This document shows positions 54,501-62,999 of a stretch of DNA of 64,000 nucleotides, in pieces. Position 1 is the stretch's first letter. Each line of letters opens with the position of its first letter. Location: NCBI RefSeq assembly GCF_029193885.1, contig NZ_JARFVB010000004.1:186001-250000 (forward strand). The letters run 5' to 3'. Position numbers and translations under genes: made by a program. The notes beneath the pieces are model-generated. The model was not told the origin of the DNA. It did not search any database and saw only the letters and a program-made list of their open reading frames with translations. Origin of the DNA: Flagellimonas yonaguniensis (GTDB taxonomy: Bacteria; Bacteroidota; Bacteroidia; Flavobacteriales; Flavobacteriaceae).

Positions 54501-54940
54501 TTTATGATAAAGTCTGCCTCTGGCGTACCTGCCGGGTGGCTCAAAAATTGAGCTCCGACCAACTTGTTGTACCATCCCCAATCGTACTCCGTGTCGGCTG
54601 CTGCATGGATACCCACATAGCCTCCACCTGCTTGGATATAGCGTTCAAAAGCCGCTTCTTCACGTGCGTTGAGTACATTCCCGGTGGTACTTAAAAATAC
54701 CACGGCCGAGTACTGTGCCAGATTTTCGTCGGTAAATAGTTGGCCATTGGTTGTGGTGTCAATGACAAAATCATTCTCTTGGCCCAATTTTTCAAGCGCC
54801 ATAATTCCTGATGGGATAGAAGCATGTTTAAACGCCATTGTTTTTGAAAAAACAAGAAGCTTAGGTGGCCCCTGTCGCTTTTTCTCACACCCAACAAAAA
54901 CAAAAAGTAGGCATAAAGCCCCTAAAATGTAATTCTTCAT
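51557..54940 (-). CDS. ThuA/PQQ-dehydrogenase/PKD/cytochrome c lipoprotein
   Basis: About 1127 residues from ATG 54940 (a second ATG lies 6 nt upstream). The lipobox FVGC gives Cys18. Domains in order: ThuA-like glutaminase fold (about 28-235, GGGYVGIHAAADTEYDWGWY), quinoprotein glucose/sorbosone dehydrogenase beta-propeller (about 255-700, GLMGLQKDPNYDENNWIYLYY), PKD (about 715-800, SMSYVWDLGNGTTQET), a heme-c domain with CKSCH near residue 875 and a distal Met in VVMPAHP, and a C-terminal beta-rich carbohydrate-binding-like domain. It could oxidise a sugar and pass electrons to its own heme at the cell surface. Confidence 0.9.
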   Translation of the reverse strand: MKNYILGALCLLFVFVGCEKKRQGPPKLLVFSKTMAFKHASIPSGIMALEKLGQENDFVIDTTTNGQLFTDENLAQYSAVVFLSTTGNVLNAREEAAFERYIQAGGGYVGIHAAADTEYDWGWYNKLVGAQFLSHPAGTPEADFIIKDKNHPATEFFTDSIWHRSDELYNYKNIYDGINVLMTVDESTYEGGENGDYHPMAWYHDFDGGRAFYTAAGHTDESYSEELFLKHVLGGINYAIGKNLELDYAKASSQIPPETDRFSKVVLSTGQFFEPTEMTVLPNNDVLIAQRRGEVMLYSDETKEINQVAFLDVYHKTLETPGVNAEQGLMGLQKDPNYDENNWIYLYYAPTGDDWVNRLSRFKYKDGNFDMDSEQVILELESQREICCHTGGSIAFGPDGLLYLSTGDNSTPFNDSEAKYVNNGYAPLNDQQGKENFDARRSSANTNDLRGKILRISVNEDGSYDIPEGNLFPVGTEKTRPEIYTMGHRNPYRISVDMKRGYLYWGDVGPDARADSLQTRGPRGYDEMNQAREPGNYGWPMFIGNNFAYNKYNYETGESGRFFDPEKPINDSKNNTGLRELPPAKPAYVYYHYGDTQDFPQVGSGSRNAMAGPTYWSDLYPNGGGLPSYYDGKVIIYDWMRGWMMAVHLFEDGTFNKMEPFAPDIELHNLIDMEMSPDGRVYLLEYGSGWFSANPDSGLSYIEYNGGNRAPVIDDFIVDNNSGSLPLSVTATVEAHDREGDSMSYVWDLGNGTTQETTEPTLTYSYDAAGAYKLNVTVKDPAGEEASSIDQIIVAGNVRPVVSIEMDQANSSFYIPGQPINYKVTVTDEDGGVNEDNVYVSVEYRSGMDEVNMNLGHQQVSGAVMGKALTQSLDCKSCHKENETSIGPSYFKVSEKYKGDRGATNYLMAKIIAGGSGVWGEVVMPAHPNVSQMEARQITQYIQSLAGGDNKEPSLPLAGSVRPEAKENGEVFLLTASYTDEGTDEALPLTGSETKVLASNSMSFPDGTPTEGMQAMTFGGMQLQLLSAAEGWLKIENTDLTGVSRLMAIVGWQEPPSIGYTMELRAGAPDGEVLGTGQLNPNGLSGQGGAIMIPIKKTDGVQPELYLTYKAEGEGASPFALTQVQFN

Positions 54941-55209
54941 GTGCATTAGTAATAGTTGTGAAATCTTAAAGTTTAGTTTTAATAATTAGCAAAAAGCCAA
55001 TTTAGAGGCAATATAATTACTATTTTGCTGAAATCGGGCTTCTATTGTCTCAAATTGGAAAAATAAACGGATTCATTGTAATTCAACAATTATTTAACTC
55101 ATTCTCAATCATCTTTACGAAACAACGGTACGCCCTACCAACAAAATACCCGTACACTGAAAATGATCTATGAAAATCAGGTATCTTTAAGAATCAAAAT
55201 CAACCTTAA

Positions 55210-55317
55210 ATGATCCCGCCACTCTTCTTGTTCCTCATGTTCATCCTTGTTAACTGTAAAAAGGAAACAAGATGTTCGCAAAAAGTGGAATGCAAGAATG
55301 ATGGAACAACTTCCTAA
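55210..55317 (+). CDS. Candidate 35-residue lipoprotein
   Basis: A small frame begins MIPPLFLFLMFILVNCKKE: a short hydrophobic leader ending at a cysteine (LVNC), then a tail with two more cysteines. It ends 26 nt before the amidohydrolase start. The rest of the 397-bp gap (54947-55343) is AT-rich without a recognisable gene. It may be a real small lipoprotein or a chance frame. Confidence 0.25.
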   Translation: MIPPLFLFLMFILVNCKKETRCSQKVECKNDGTTS

Positions 55318-55343
55318 TGAACTAATTCCAAAACACCATCAGT

Positions 55344-56600
55344 ATGCAACTAAAACACATCCTTGCCTTAGTTCTGATTTTATTTCTGAACAGTTTACAT
55401 TCACAGACGCTATTGATACCTGAACAGGTTTTTGATGGCGTTACCATGCACAAGGATTGGGTGGTTGCTGTAGACGAAAACCGAATTGCCTATACTGGCC
55501 CTCTAAACGGACTGAAGGGAGTCAACTCCTACATCAAAAAACAATTAAAGGGCATGACCCTAATGCCAGGCATCATTGAAGGTCATTCCCATTTGTTGTT
55601 GCACCCGTACAACGAAACGGAATGGAACGACCAAGTTCTGGCAGAATCCCCGACTGAGAGGGCTATTAGGGGTGCTGTGCACGCCAAAAAGTCATTGATG
55701 GCAGGTATTACCTCCATGCGTGATTTGGGTTCAGAGGGTGCGGGATATACCGATGTATATCTTAAAAAAACCATTGATGATGGCATTATCCCGGGTCCAC
55801 GCACCTTAATGGCAGGTCCAGCCATCGTAGCCACAGGAGCTTATGGCCCAAAAGGGTTTCATGATGGGGTTAAGGTGCCCTTGGGAGCAGTTTCTGTAAG
55901 CGGCAGAGACAATGCCATCAAAGAAGTAAGAACCCAACTGGGAAATGGGGCCAACCTCATAAAAATTTATGCTGATTACCGCTGGGGCAAAGGAGAGCCC
56001 TCTCAACCCACTTTTTTACAGGAAGAAATCAATGCCATGGTAGAAGCGGCTACTACTGCCGGACGATATGTAGTGGCCCATGCCAGTACTCCAGAAGGTA
56101 TGCGACGGGCCATTATGGGTGGTGTGGAAACCATTGAACATGGTGATGGCGGTACAGCAGAGATTTTTGACTTAATGAAAAAAAATGGAGTAGCCCTTTG
56201 CCCAACCCTTGCTGCAGGGGATGCCATATCCCAATATCAAGGTTGGAAAAAAGGAACGGAACCCGACCCAAAACGTATTGCAAAAAAGAAGGAATCCTTT
56301 AAACTGGCCTTGCAATCCGGAGTGGATATTGTTTTTGGAGGTGATGTTGGCGTATTTACCCATGGGGAAAACTATCGAGAACTGGAACTAATGGTGGCCT
56401 ATGGAATGGAACCCATCAAAGTTTTACAGTCCGCAACATCATCAAATGCAAAAATTCTACATTTTGATGAATTGGGAATGATTCGAAAAGGATACTTGGC
56501 AGATATTATCGCTGTTGAAGGGAACCCACTGGAGAACATTTCGCAAATGAAGCACGTCAAATATGTGATGAAAGATGGAGTAGTATACAAAGATGAGTAA
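55344..56600 (+). CDS. Exported metal-dependent amidohydrolase
   Basis: A 418-residue amidohydrolase-superfamily protein with a signal peptide (cleavage near LHSQ-TL, residue 21). The metal motif PGIIEGHSHLLLHP gives His81 and His83. A bridging-lysine region lies around NLIKIYADYRWGKG, with histidines in YVVAHASTPEGM and TIEHGDGG, and the Asp in VFGGDVGVF. The layout matches the imidazolonepropionase/prolidase-like branch (Xaa-Pro or Xaa-Arg dipeptidases such as Sgx9260 relatives). The substrate is not determined. Confidence 0.88.
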   Translation: MQLKHILALVLILFLNSLHSQTLLIPEQVFDGVTMHKDWVVAVDENRIAYTGPLNGLKGVNSYIKKQLKGMTLMPGIIEGHSHLLLHPYNETEWNDQVLAESPTERAIRGAVHAKKSLMAGITSMRDLGSEGAGYTDVYLKKTIDDGIIPGPRTLMAGPAIVATGAYGPKGFHDGVKVPLGAVSVSGRDNAIKEVRTQLGNGANLIKIYADYRWGKGEPSQPTFLQEEINAMVEAATTAGRYVVAHASTPEGMRRAIMGGVETIEHGDGGTAEIFDLMKKNGVALCPTLAAGDAISQYQGWKKGTEPDPKRIAKKKESFKLALQSGVDIVFGGDVGVFTHGENYRELELMVAYGMEPIKVLQSATSSNAKILHFDELGMIRKGYLADIIAVEGNPLENISQMKHVKYVMKDGVVYKDE

Positions 56601-56700
56601 GGCACATTGATTCGGGAGACCCCATTAACATCCTTTTAAGAAATGAGGCAATGGATTTTGGTATCTTTAGTGCTTCATCTTTTTCAAAGATTATCTTTAT

Positions 56701-57399
56701 ATGATCAAAAAACTGACAACCTTATTTATCTTATTCGGATTATTGACTGTAAATGCCCAGCAAGCTGGCGAAGACGAATTGGGAGCTTGGTACATGTATT
56801 TTGGCACCAACAAAGTTTCGGAACGCTTCAGTATCCATACCGAAGCCCAATTCAGGTTCTACGAAAGCGCCAGCAACTTCAACCAAATGCTGTTGAGAAC
56901 CGGCCTCAATTATCATATCAACCCTGATGCCATAGCCACTGCCGGTTATGCGTATATTGATACGGACAACACCTTTTTTGAGTTTGAAGGCGAGATCAAT
57001 GCCAAAGAACACCGAATTTTTGAACAGTTTATTTTAAAGAATAAGGTTTGGGAATTCCTATTTGAGCATCGTTATAGGTTGGAACAACGTTTCTTGGATT
57101 TTGGCGAAACCACCGACACACAGCACAGAGCCCGTTATCGTATCCAGATGACTCTTCCTTTGACAGATACCTTTTTCCTTAACTTTTATGATGAATTGTT
57201 CATCAATCTACAAGATGATCTATTTGGTCAAAACAGGTTGTACGGGGCCGTAGGCGTTAACATTACCGAAAACAGCAGTATTCAATTAGGGTATTTGAGA
57301 AATCAGTTTGCGAATGCGGTCTATGACCGATTACAGATCGGGGTTTTCTATAATCCGGATTTAAGAGGACTTTTTAAAAAGTCCAAGCCCCAACCATAA
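56701..57399 (+). CDS. DUF2490 outer-membrane-like beta protein
   Basis: A 232-residue protein with a signal peptide (cleavage near VNAQ-QA, residue 20). The mature part has alternating strands ending in aromatic residues (FSIHTEAQFRFYES, LLRTGLNYHINPDAIATAGY, FLFEHRYRLEQRF, HRARYRIQMTLPL), as in a beta-barrel of the DUF2490 family. Function unknown; probably in the outer membrane. The end of the gene is followed by a hairpin. Confidence 0.88.
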   Translation: MIKKLTTLFILFGLLTVNAQQAGEDELGAWYMYFGTNKVSERFSIHTEAQFRFYESASNFNQMLLRTGLNYHINPDAIATAGYAYIDTDNTFFEFEGEINAKEHRIFEQFILKNKVWEFLFEHRYRLEQRFLDFGETTDTQHRARYRIQMTLPLTDTFFLNFYDELFINLQDDLFGQNRLYGAVGVNITENSSIQLGYLRNQFANAVYDRLQIGVFYNPDLRGLFKKSKPQP

Positions 57400-57430
57400 T
57401 GACATCGGCACAAATAATGCCTACCTTATA

Positions 57431-57461
57431 AAAAGCTACCCAATGATGGGCGGCTTTTTTA
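57431..57461 (+). terminator. Imperfect terminator after the DUF2490 gene
   Basis: AAAAGCTACCC and GGGCGGCTTTTTT pair imperfectly around a short loop and end in a T run. Confidence 0.5.
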
Positions 57462-57481
57462 TTGACAACCCTTTGAATAAT

Positions 57482-57494
57482 GCCTAACTTAGGC
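57482..57494. promoter_or_regulatory. Short palindrome upstream of yceI
   Basis: GCCTAA and TTAGGC around one C, 20 nt before the ATG. It could be an operator half-site pair; the evidence is slight. Confidence 0.3.
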
Positions 57495-57514
57495 CTTAAA
57501 TTAAAACATTCAAA

Positions 57515-58141
57515 ATGAAAAAAATACAAATTGCCGCATTGGGACTATTATTGGTAGCCGCCTTTAGCTGTAAACAAACAAAAAAAGAGGAGGAAAAAAC
57601 AGAAGAAACCGCTACTGCAACCTATAGTATTGTAGAAGATTCCACCGATGTTCGGTTTACTGCCTATAAAACCACCGAAAAAGTTCCGGTTGGAGGAACC
57701 TTTCAGGAAGTTGAGCTAACCTATACTGCAGGGGAAACTCCAATGGAAACCTTGGATGGGCTTGAGTTTTCCATACCAGTGAGCAGCCTGTTCACCAACG
57801 ACCCGACCAATACAAGGGACCCAAAAATAATTGAGTTCTTCTTCGAAAAAATGGCGGAAACCCAATCCATAACAGGTACTTTTTCTTTTAGCGCCGATAA
57901 TAGCTGTGCCGTACAATTAAGCATGAACGGTGTGTCCACCGAACTTCCCATGGAATATGAAATCACGGACGATAACCATGTGAATTTCTCTGGCACCATG
58001 GATCTGAGACAATGGGACGCCCTAGAAGCTCTTGCGTCACTGAACGAAGCATGCAAGATTTTGCATACAGGAGCGGATGGCGTGAGCAAAACGTGGGAAG
58101 ATGTTGCCATTACAGGCTCCATTTTATTGGAACAGGAATAA
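57515..58141 (+). CDS. YceI-family lipoprotein
   Basis: A 208-residue lipoprotein (lipobox AFSC, Cys19) with a charged linker of KKEEEKTEE. The YceI beta-barrel domain starts about residue 36 (YSIVEDSTDVRFTAYKTTEKVPVGGTFQEV in two strands). YceI proteins bind isoprenoid-like or other hydrophobic ligands in the periplasm; the ligand here is unknown. The family signature VxFxxxKxxxxxxGxF is seen. Monocistronic with its own terminator. Confidence 0.9.
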   Translation: MKKIQIAALGLLLVAAFSCKQTKKEEEKTEETATATYSIVEDSTDVRFTAYKTTEKVPVGGTFQEVELTYTAGETPMETLDGLEFSIPVSSLFTNDPTNTRDPKIIEFFFEKMAETQSITGTFSFSADNSCAVQLSMNGVSTELPMEYEITDDNHVNFSGTMDLRQWDALEALASLNEACKILHTGADGVSKTWEDVAITGSILLEQE

Positions 58142-58169
58142 GAATTGCTTTTCAACAAAGATTTGCAAG

Positions 58170-58195
58170 AGAGCTGCCCAGAGCAGCTCTTTTTT
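58170..58195 (+). terminator. Terminator of the YceI gene
   Basis: Arms AGAGCTGC (58170-58177) and GCAGCTCT (58183-58190) followed by six T residues. Confidence 0.85.
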
Positions 58196-58301
58196 ATATA
58201 AGACAACTTCATAGGTGCTTTTTGATAGTGGTGTAAATTATAAACAGCAATGGGTACTGTTGGGCTCTTCCCTTATTGACATGCTTTTTTAAAGGATATA
58301 C

Positions 58302-58339
58302 AAAAAAAGAAGGTGGTCTGGATAAACCAAAACCACCCT
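58302..58339 (-). terminator. Terminator of the OmpW-like gene
   Basis: On the minus strand AGGGTGGT and ACCACCTT pair with one wobble, followed by a T-rich run (CTTTTTTT). Confidence 0.6.
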
Positions 58340-58373
58340 CCATACTTAGATTACCTAAAAAAACAATCGAATA

Positions 58374-59021
58374 TTAAAGTTTAAGACCCACGCCAAATCC
58401 AAAGATCCATGGATTGATGTCCACATCTGCATCCACGGTAGCACCCAAAGCAGTTGTAGCGTCAACTGTGGCAGTAGTGTTCAAGAACAATTTTTTCACA
58501 TCAAAGTTCAAGAACCATTTATCATTCAACATATAATCAAACCCACCTTGCAAGGCAAAGCCAACAGCAGTATCATATTCAATATCATCAGCAGTCGGGC
58601 CTTCATCAACCCCATAGAACAAAGTAAGGTTTAGCCCTGCCCCAACGTAAGGAACAAAATTACCGCCTGTAAAGTGATATTGACCTGTAAGCGTTGGGGG
58701 CAACAACCATACACTTCCCAAATCAATATCTCCTGCGTCAGTACCCACAGCCTCTACATCATGTTTGGTGGTGGCCAAAATCAACTCCATGGACCAGTTA
58801 TCATCAAAAAAGTAGGTAATGTCGAACTCGGGAACAACGGATGTGGAAATATCCACATCTCCGCCAATAGCTTCGATATCGGCACTCTCGTCCGGAGAAA
58901 CCACAATTCCCCTCAACCTAAACTGCCATTTGCCACCATTGTCCGCAGGGGCATCTTGGGCCATCGCCAAGTTGGCCAATCCCATTACAGCCATTACCGC
59001 TACTAGTATTCTTTTTCTCAT
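58374..59021 (-). CDS. OmpW-family outer membrane protein
   Basis: A 215-residue beta-barrel protein with a signal peptide (cleavage near AMAQ-DA, residue 22). It shows the OmpW pattern: KWQFRLRGIVVSPDES, VVPEFDITYFFDDNWSMELILATTKHDV, LPPTLTGQYHF, FVPYVGAGLNLTLFYG, and a C-terminal GVGLKL ending in Leu, as usual for an OMP. It is an eight-stranded barrel that may pass small hydrophobic compounds. The barrel length is normal. Confidence 0.93.
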   Translation of the reverse strand: MRKRILVAVMAVMGLANLAMAQDAPADNGGKWQFRLRGIVVSPDESADIEAIGGDVDISTSVVPEFDITYFFDDNWSMELILATTKHDVEAVGTDAGDIDLGSVWLLPPTLTGQYHFTGGNFVPYVGAGLNLTLFYGVDEGPTADDIEYDTAVGFALQGGFDYMLNDKWFLNFDVKKLFLNTTATVDATTALGATVDADVDINPWIFGFGVGLKL

Positions 59022-59046
59022 CGTGTGTTATTTTAAAATGATGAGA

Positions 59047-59054
59047 CAAATCTA
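59047..59054 (-). promoter_or_regulatory. Putative -10 box of the OmpW-like gene
   Basis: TAGATTTG on the minus strand matches TAnnTTTG, 25 nt before the start codon. A TTG lies 15 nt upstream, shorter than ideal. Confidence 0.5.
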
Positions 59055-59155
59055 CCGAGCAGCCTTTTCCAAGAATATGATGTTTATCATTGGATAAAAC
59101 CCAAGAAAACCACACCCGGGGCAAAACCACCTTCACAAGACAGGAAACCAGAAGT

Positions 59156-60136
59156 TCAAAACCATTTTTTTCGTTTAAAAATGATAATGGAGATGATGGT
59201 TACAATGAGCATTACACCCAATAATATGAAATAACCATATGGCGATTTTAATTCCGGCATATTTTCGAAGTTCATTCCGTAAATGCCCGCTAAAAACGTA
59301 AGTGGGATAAAAACCACTGAGAAAATGGTCAAGGTCTTCATTACTTCATTCAAGCGATGGCCCTGCACACTAAAAAACAGATTGATCTGGCTCTCCAGTT
59401 CCATGATGTCCGAGTCGATATCCGCGATCAAACCATTGATCTGTTCACGAAGCTCACTAAAGTACTTCGTCTGAAATCCCTTTATCTCTACTCTTTCCAG
59501 TTTTATAATGATGTCCCTGAGTCCGTGCGATGCTTTTTTAAAATCCTGGATCACGGCTTTTTTCTGCTCCACCTCAAACATGAATTCCGGCGTTGGTTCT
59601 CGTTTTACAATGGCATCCAGGGCATTTTCCATCAGTACGGTCTCTTCGTATTTATCCTTGTAATTGGTAATCAAGGTTTCCAAAATAAAAAACAGCAGAT
59701 AATCAGCACGCTTTTTTCTGATTATGCCCTTGTTTTCAAAAATGCGCTGGCGAATCCAATCAAAGTGATCGCCCCACTTTTCTTGTATGCACCAGTTAAA
59801 ATCCTTGGCCACCACAAAGTACATTTGCTCCGATTCCATATTGTGGTGCTCCGTTTTTAAGATGCGGGCCGCGATGAACAATTGATCTTCCAACACAATA
59901 ACCTTGTTCCCCATTTTTTGGTTCAAAAGCAGACGCAACAAAAAATCATCAAGGCCATTGCTATCCACCATTTGCCTGAACTCTTCCATATACTCCAGAC
60001 CATAGGTGTTCACCCAAGTGATGGACTTATCGCCTTTGGAGAGCTGTATATCATCCTGCAAAGAGAGTTTTCGGTTATAGTAATCGTCCGGTGAGTAATT
60101 TATCACCCATGAATTTTCTTCAAAATCTGTTTTCAT
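59156..60136 (-). CDS. corA: CorA-family magnesium/cobalt transporter
   Basis: A 326-residue channel protein. The long cytoplasmic alpha/beta domain runs to about residue 230, followed by a stalk helix and two membrane helices near the C terminus (about 270-290 and 300-320). The selectivity motif YGMNFENMPE follows the first helix, matching the GMN signature of CorA. The basic C-terminal tail (FKRKKWF) is typical. It forms pentamers in the inner membrane. It is divergent from the small MscS gene. Confidence 0.94.
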   Translation of the reverse strand: MKTDFEENSWVINYSPDDYYNRKLSLQDDIQLSKGDKSITWVNTYGLEYMEEFRQMVDSNGLDDFLLRLLLNQKMGNKVIVLEDQLFIAARILKTEHHNMESEQMYFVVAKDFNWCIQEKWGDHFDWIRQRIFENKGIIRKKRADYLLFFILETLITNYKDKYEETVLMENALDAIVKREPTPEFMFEVEQKKAVIQDFKKASHGLRDIIIKLERVEIKGFQTKYFSELREQINGLIADIDSDIMELESQINLFFSVQGHRLNEVMKTLTIFSVVFIPLTFLAGIYGMNFENMPELKSPYGYFILLGVMLIVTIISIIIFKRKKWF

Positions 60137-60186
60137 GGTTTAAAATATGAAAAGGTTTATTCGTAGTTTAGAACTATAAGTTAAAC

Positions 60187-60194
60187 CAAATTTA
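60187..60194 (-). promoter_or_regulatory. Putative -10 box of corA
   Basis: TAAATTTG on the minus strand matches TAnnTTTG, 50 nt before the corA start codon in the divergent gap with the mscS gene. Confidence 0.5.
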
Positions 60195-60206
60195 CTAAGA
60201 ACCATC

Positions 60207-60746
60207 ATGATTGACCCCATGTTCTTTAAGTCCGAGATCTTGTTCACCATTGTGCTCTTGACCATCATTATCACCCTCAATTCGGTGAGCAAAAGAGCGA
60301 TTCGCCGTTTTGGCAAGACCAGTTCCATTGACATGAACAGTAGAAAGATTATTTTTTACTTGAGTAATTTGATGTATTACCTCTTGGCGTTCATCGGCAT
60401 ATCTTTGATATGGGGCGTCAATTTGAAGGATTTTTCAGTTTTCATTTCTTCTATATTGGCCATTTTGGGCATCGGCTTTGTGGCCCAGTGGTCTATTTTG
60501 TCCAATTTAACAGCCAGTGTCATTTTGTTTTTCAATCACCCGTTACGTTTGGGCGATAGGATTCGGGTACTTGACAAGGATTTTGATTGGACTGGAAAAG
60601 TGGAGGATATTAGCGGTTTTTATCTTTTTATGCGCACAGACGATGGCAAGCGAATAACCATACCCACCAATTTGGTCATTCAAAAAGGGATCGAAATCTT
60701 AAAAGAGGAGAATATAGATACTGATAATTCAGTTACCAGTGAATGA
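60207..60746 (+). CDS. Small mechanosensitive (MscS-type) channel protein
   Basis: A 179-residue protein with three membrane segments (about 10-25, 48-68 and 75-110) and the pore-lining helix with small residues (ILAILGIGFVAQWSILSNLTASVILFF), followed by FNHPLRLGDRIRV and the beta domain (DGKRITIPTNLVI). This is the MscS core, but the lower alpha/beta vestibule domain is missing, so the protein is shorter than E. coli MscS (286 residues). It probably releases solutes in hypo-osmotic shock. The conserved PN motif after the beta domain is seen as PTN. Confidence 0.88.
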   Translation: MIDPMFFKSEILFTIVLLTIIITLNSVSKRAIRRFGKTSSIDMNSRKIIFYLSNLMYYLLAFIGISLIWGVNLKDFSVFISSILAILGIGFVAQWSILSNLTASVILFFNHPLRLGDRIRVLDKDFDWTGKVEDISGFYLFMRTDDGKRITIPTNLVIQKGIEILKEENIDTDNSVTSE

Positions 60747-60917
60747 AAACAACTATTGAAGTGGCCCTAGTAGCTGTGACTGTCCCTCTCAATTCCCTTT
60801 GGGGCCGTTGGGTTTTAAATTGTTAAAATTATCTTAACATAATTTTATTGCAGCGATTTACTTGAGACAAAACAAAGTCAGGGAAATTGTTTTACTTTGA
60901 CGTTCTAATTCGTTTCA

Positions 60918-62108
60918 ATGAACCCTTCTTCCTCTGGATGGATCAACAAGTTTGGTCACCTCGTAGAACAAGAGTCTTCCCCGTTCGAAGACTTTAATGA
61001 CTTGTACGGGGAGCTCAAGGCCAATGGTTTCATTTATGGTGTGCATTTAAGAATCCCTTCCTTTATTGAAGTACAACATGCATTAAGTGAAGATGAAATT
61101 GCCAAAATCAACCTATTGACCGCTTTATACTTTACCTACACCTTTGAGGTGGGAAAAACGGATTTTGAAGCTTTCGTCAACAAGGTTTTTGAGTATTACC
61201 AATCGTTGGATGTTAGCCGGATTTCTTTTTTGAACAAAATTTTGATGGGATCCAAAACCGAATCCCAACTCGAAAAATTGATTGATTCCAGAATCTATTT
61301 GAGTGACAATACGTTTAGCAGGGCCCTTGGAAATAGTTTGACAAATTCCTTGCTCTATGTGGATATTCTCATCTTTACCATCTACCTGAGAGGCGAAAAA
61401 AACATGATGGAACACGCCCAACTTTTGGAGTACGTTACCATCAATATCGTGTACCATGCACTCAACTCGAAAGAGACCCATGAGTCAGATGCAAAATTGA
61501 TTCAATTGTTGGGATCTTCATTAACTTATGTGGATCTGGACGAAGCTGAATTCGAGGGTAATTATTCCGATTTACTGACCCAAAATTTCAGTGAAAACGA
61601 GAAGGATTATTTTCTGGATATGGCCTGTTTGACGATATGGGAAGATAAGCATTTGGACTACACCGAAACGGACTATATTTTCAGTCTTGGAAAAGACCTT
61701 GGAAAGTCCAAAAAACAGATAGAATCGGAACTGGAATTCGTACAGGATTTCTTCGAAAAAAACAAGGACAAAGTCGCTTATCTGAATAGCAAAAATTTGG
61801 CAGTTCAATTCTACGATGGCATGTCCAAAAACGTAAGCAAACTTATCCTGAGAAATAGCAAAAGACTAAAAAAAGAGTTAGCTGAAAGCAGGGAATTGGT
61901 CTCTCTTTTATCCAAGTCAACGGTCAAGGATTTGAGTGCGGAAGAGAAGAAAAAAGTTCAGGATCAGTTGCTCGATATTTTTAAAAGCATTCCTTCTTTG
62001 GCCATTTTCATGTTACCTGGTGGAGCTATTCTTCTTCCAATTTTCATTAAATTGATTCCTAAACTGCTACCTTCCGCTTTTGATGATAACCGGGTGGAAG
62101 AAAATTAG
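60918..62108 (+). CDS. LETM1-related protein of Bacteroidetes
   Basis: A 396-residue protein. The first 330 residues are helical and acidic with no recognised motif; the C terminus has FMLPGGAILLPIFIKLIPKLLPSAF, a hydrophobic LETM1-like signature with a PGGAxxxP motif. The family in Bacteroidetes is often called LETM1-related biofilm-associated; the function is unproven. No N-terminal signal peptide is present. It is a single gene, separated from the convergent response-regulator gene by a short hairpin. Confidence 0.85.
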   Translation: MNPSSSGWINKFGHLVEQESSPFEDFNDLYGELKANGFIYGVHLRIPSFIEVQHALSEDEIAKINLLTALYFTYTFEVGKTDFEAFVNKVFEYYQSLDVSRISFLNKILMGSKTESQLEKLIDSRIYLSDNTFSRALGNSLTNSLLYVDILIFTIYLRGEKNMMEHAQLLEYVTINIVYHALNSKETHESDAKLIQLLGSSLTYVDLDEAEFEGNYSDLLTQNFSENEKDYFLDMACLTIWEDKHLDYTETDYIFSLGKDLGKSKKQIESELEFVQDFFEKNKDKVAYLNSKNLAVQFYDGMSKNVSKLILRNSKRLKKELAESRELVSLLSKSTVKDLSAEEKKKVQDQLLDIFKSIPSLAIFMLPGGAILLPIFIKLIPKLLPSAFDDNRVEEN

Positions 62109-62121
62109 GTTTTTAACCTAA
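62105..62121. terminator. Hairpin at the stop of the LETM1-related gene
   Basis: TTAGGTT and AACCTAA around TTT. On the minus strand it is followed by TTTT, so it could terminate the converging operon, 77 nt after that stop. Weak on the plus strand. Confidence 0.35.
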
Positions 62122-62197
62122 AAAACCTACTATAAGAAAAATTTATAATGAGTTTTAAATAATGATATTTATTTGATAATCAGTTTTTTAAATTCAA

Positions 62198-62953
62198 CTA
62201 CTCCAACCACAACTTAAAGTCTCTTACACGTTCCCTGCTTACGATGACTTCATGCTCATCAAACCGGTTCAACTTGATTTGAAGCCTTGAATTCGTGTAT
62301 GAAATGATGTCTCCTATATGATTGATGTTCACGTAGAACTTTCGGCTTACCCTGAAAAATGCCCGTGGTTCCAACTCCTCCTCCAACTGTTCCAAGGTTG
62401 TGTCCAACAAATAATTCCTCCCATCCGAAGTTGCGGCATAGGTTCCTTTGTTCTCGCTATAAAAACATTCCACCTCATCGGCATTTATAATTTTTAAATG
62501 TTGGCCTACCCTAGCTGTAAATCGCTTTTTGTATTCCCGTTCCAAAGGGTTTACCAAAAGCTTTTTTATGTCATTGAAATCGATGGGGATTTTTTGGTTT
62601 TCAGGCTTAAAATTTTGATACTTTTTCACGGCACTTTCCAACTCTTCTTCATCAATGGGTTTTAGTAAATAATCGATGCTATTCAACTTGAATGCTTGGA
62701 GTGCATATTCGTCATAAGCGGTGGTGAAAATGATGGCACTTTCCACCTCTATTTCATTAAAAATTTCAAAGGATAGTCCGTCCGATAATTGGATATCCAA
62801 AAAGATCAGATCAGGGTGTGGATTTTCTTGGAACCAAGCTAAGGATTCTTCAACGGAATGCAACATGGTGGAGACCTCGATTTCCAATTCCAAAAGCAAT
62901 CTGGACAATCGTCTTGCTGCTGGTTTTTCGTCTTCAATAATCAGGACATTCAT
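62198..62953 (-). CDS. LytTR-type response regulator
   Basis: A 251-residue response regulator. The receiver domain has the acidic pair E7/D8 (IIEDEKPAARRL), the phosphorylatable Asp53 in LIFLDIQLSDG, a Thr in IFTTAYDEYAL and Lys in LLKPIDEEEL. The C-terminal LytTR DNA-binding domain (about 145-250) shows KRFTARVGQHLKIINADEVECFYSENKG. No kinase is in the window; it may lie beyond the right edge or elsewhere. It is the last gene of an operon with three 2TM genes (47 nt gap). Confidence 0.93.
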   Translation of the reverse strand: MNVLIIEDEKPAARRLSRLLLELEIEVSTMLHSVEESLAWFQENPHPDLIFLDIQLSDGLSFEIFNEIEVESAIIFTTAYDEYALQAFKLNSIDYLLKPIDEEELESAVKKYQNFKPENQKIPIDFNDIKKLLVNPLEREYKKRFTARVGQHLKIINADEVECFYSENKGTYAATSDGRNYLLDTTLEQLEEELEPRAFFRVSRKFYVNINHIGDIISYTNSRLQIKLNRFDEHEVIVSRERVRDFKLWLE

Positions 62954-62999
62954 GTATGTTTGGTTTGTGTTTTTGGTTTAGTCTTTAAAGGTAAAAAGT

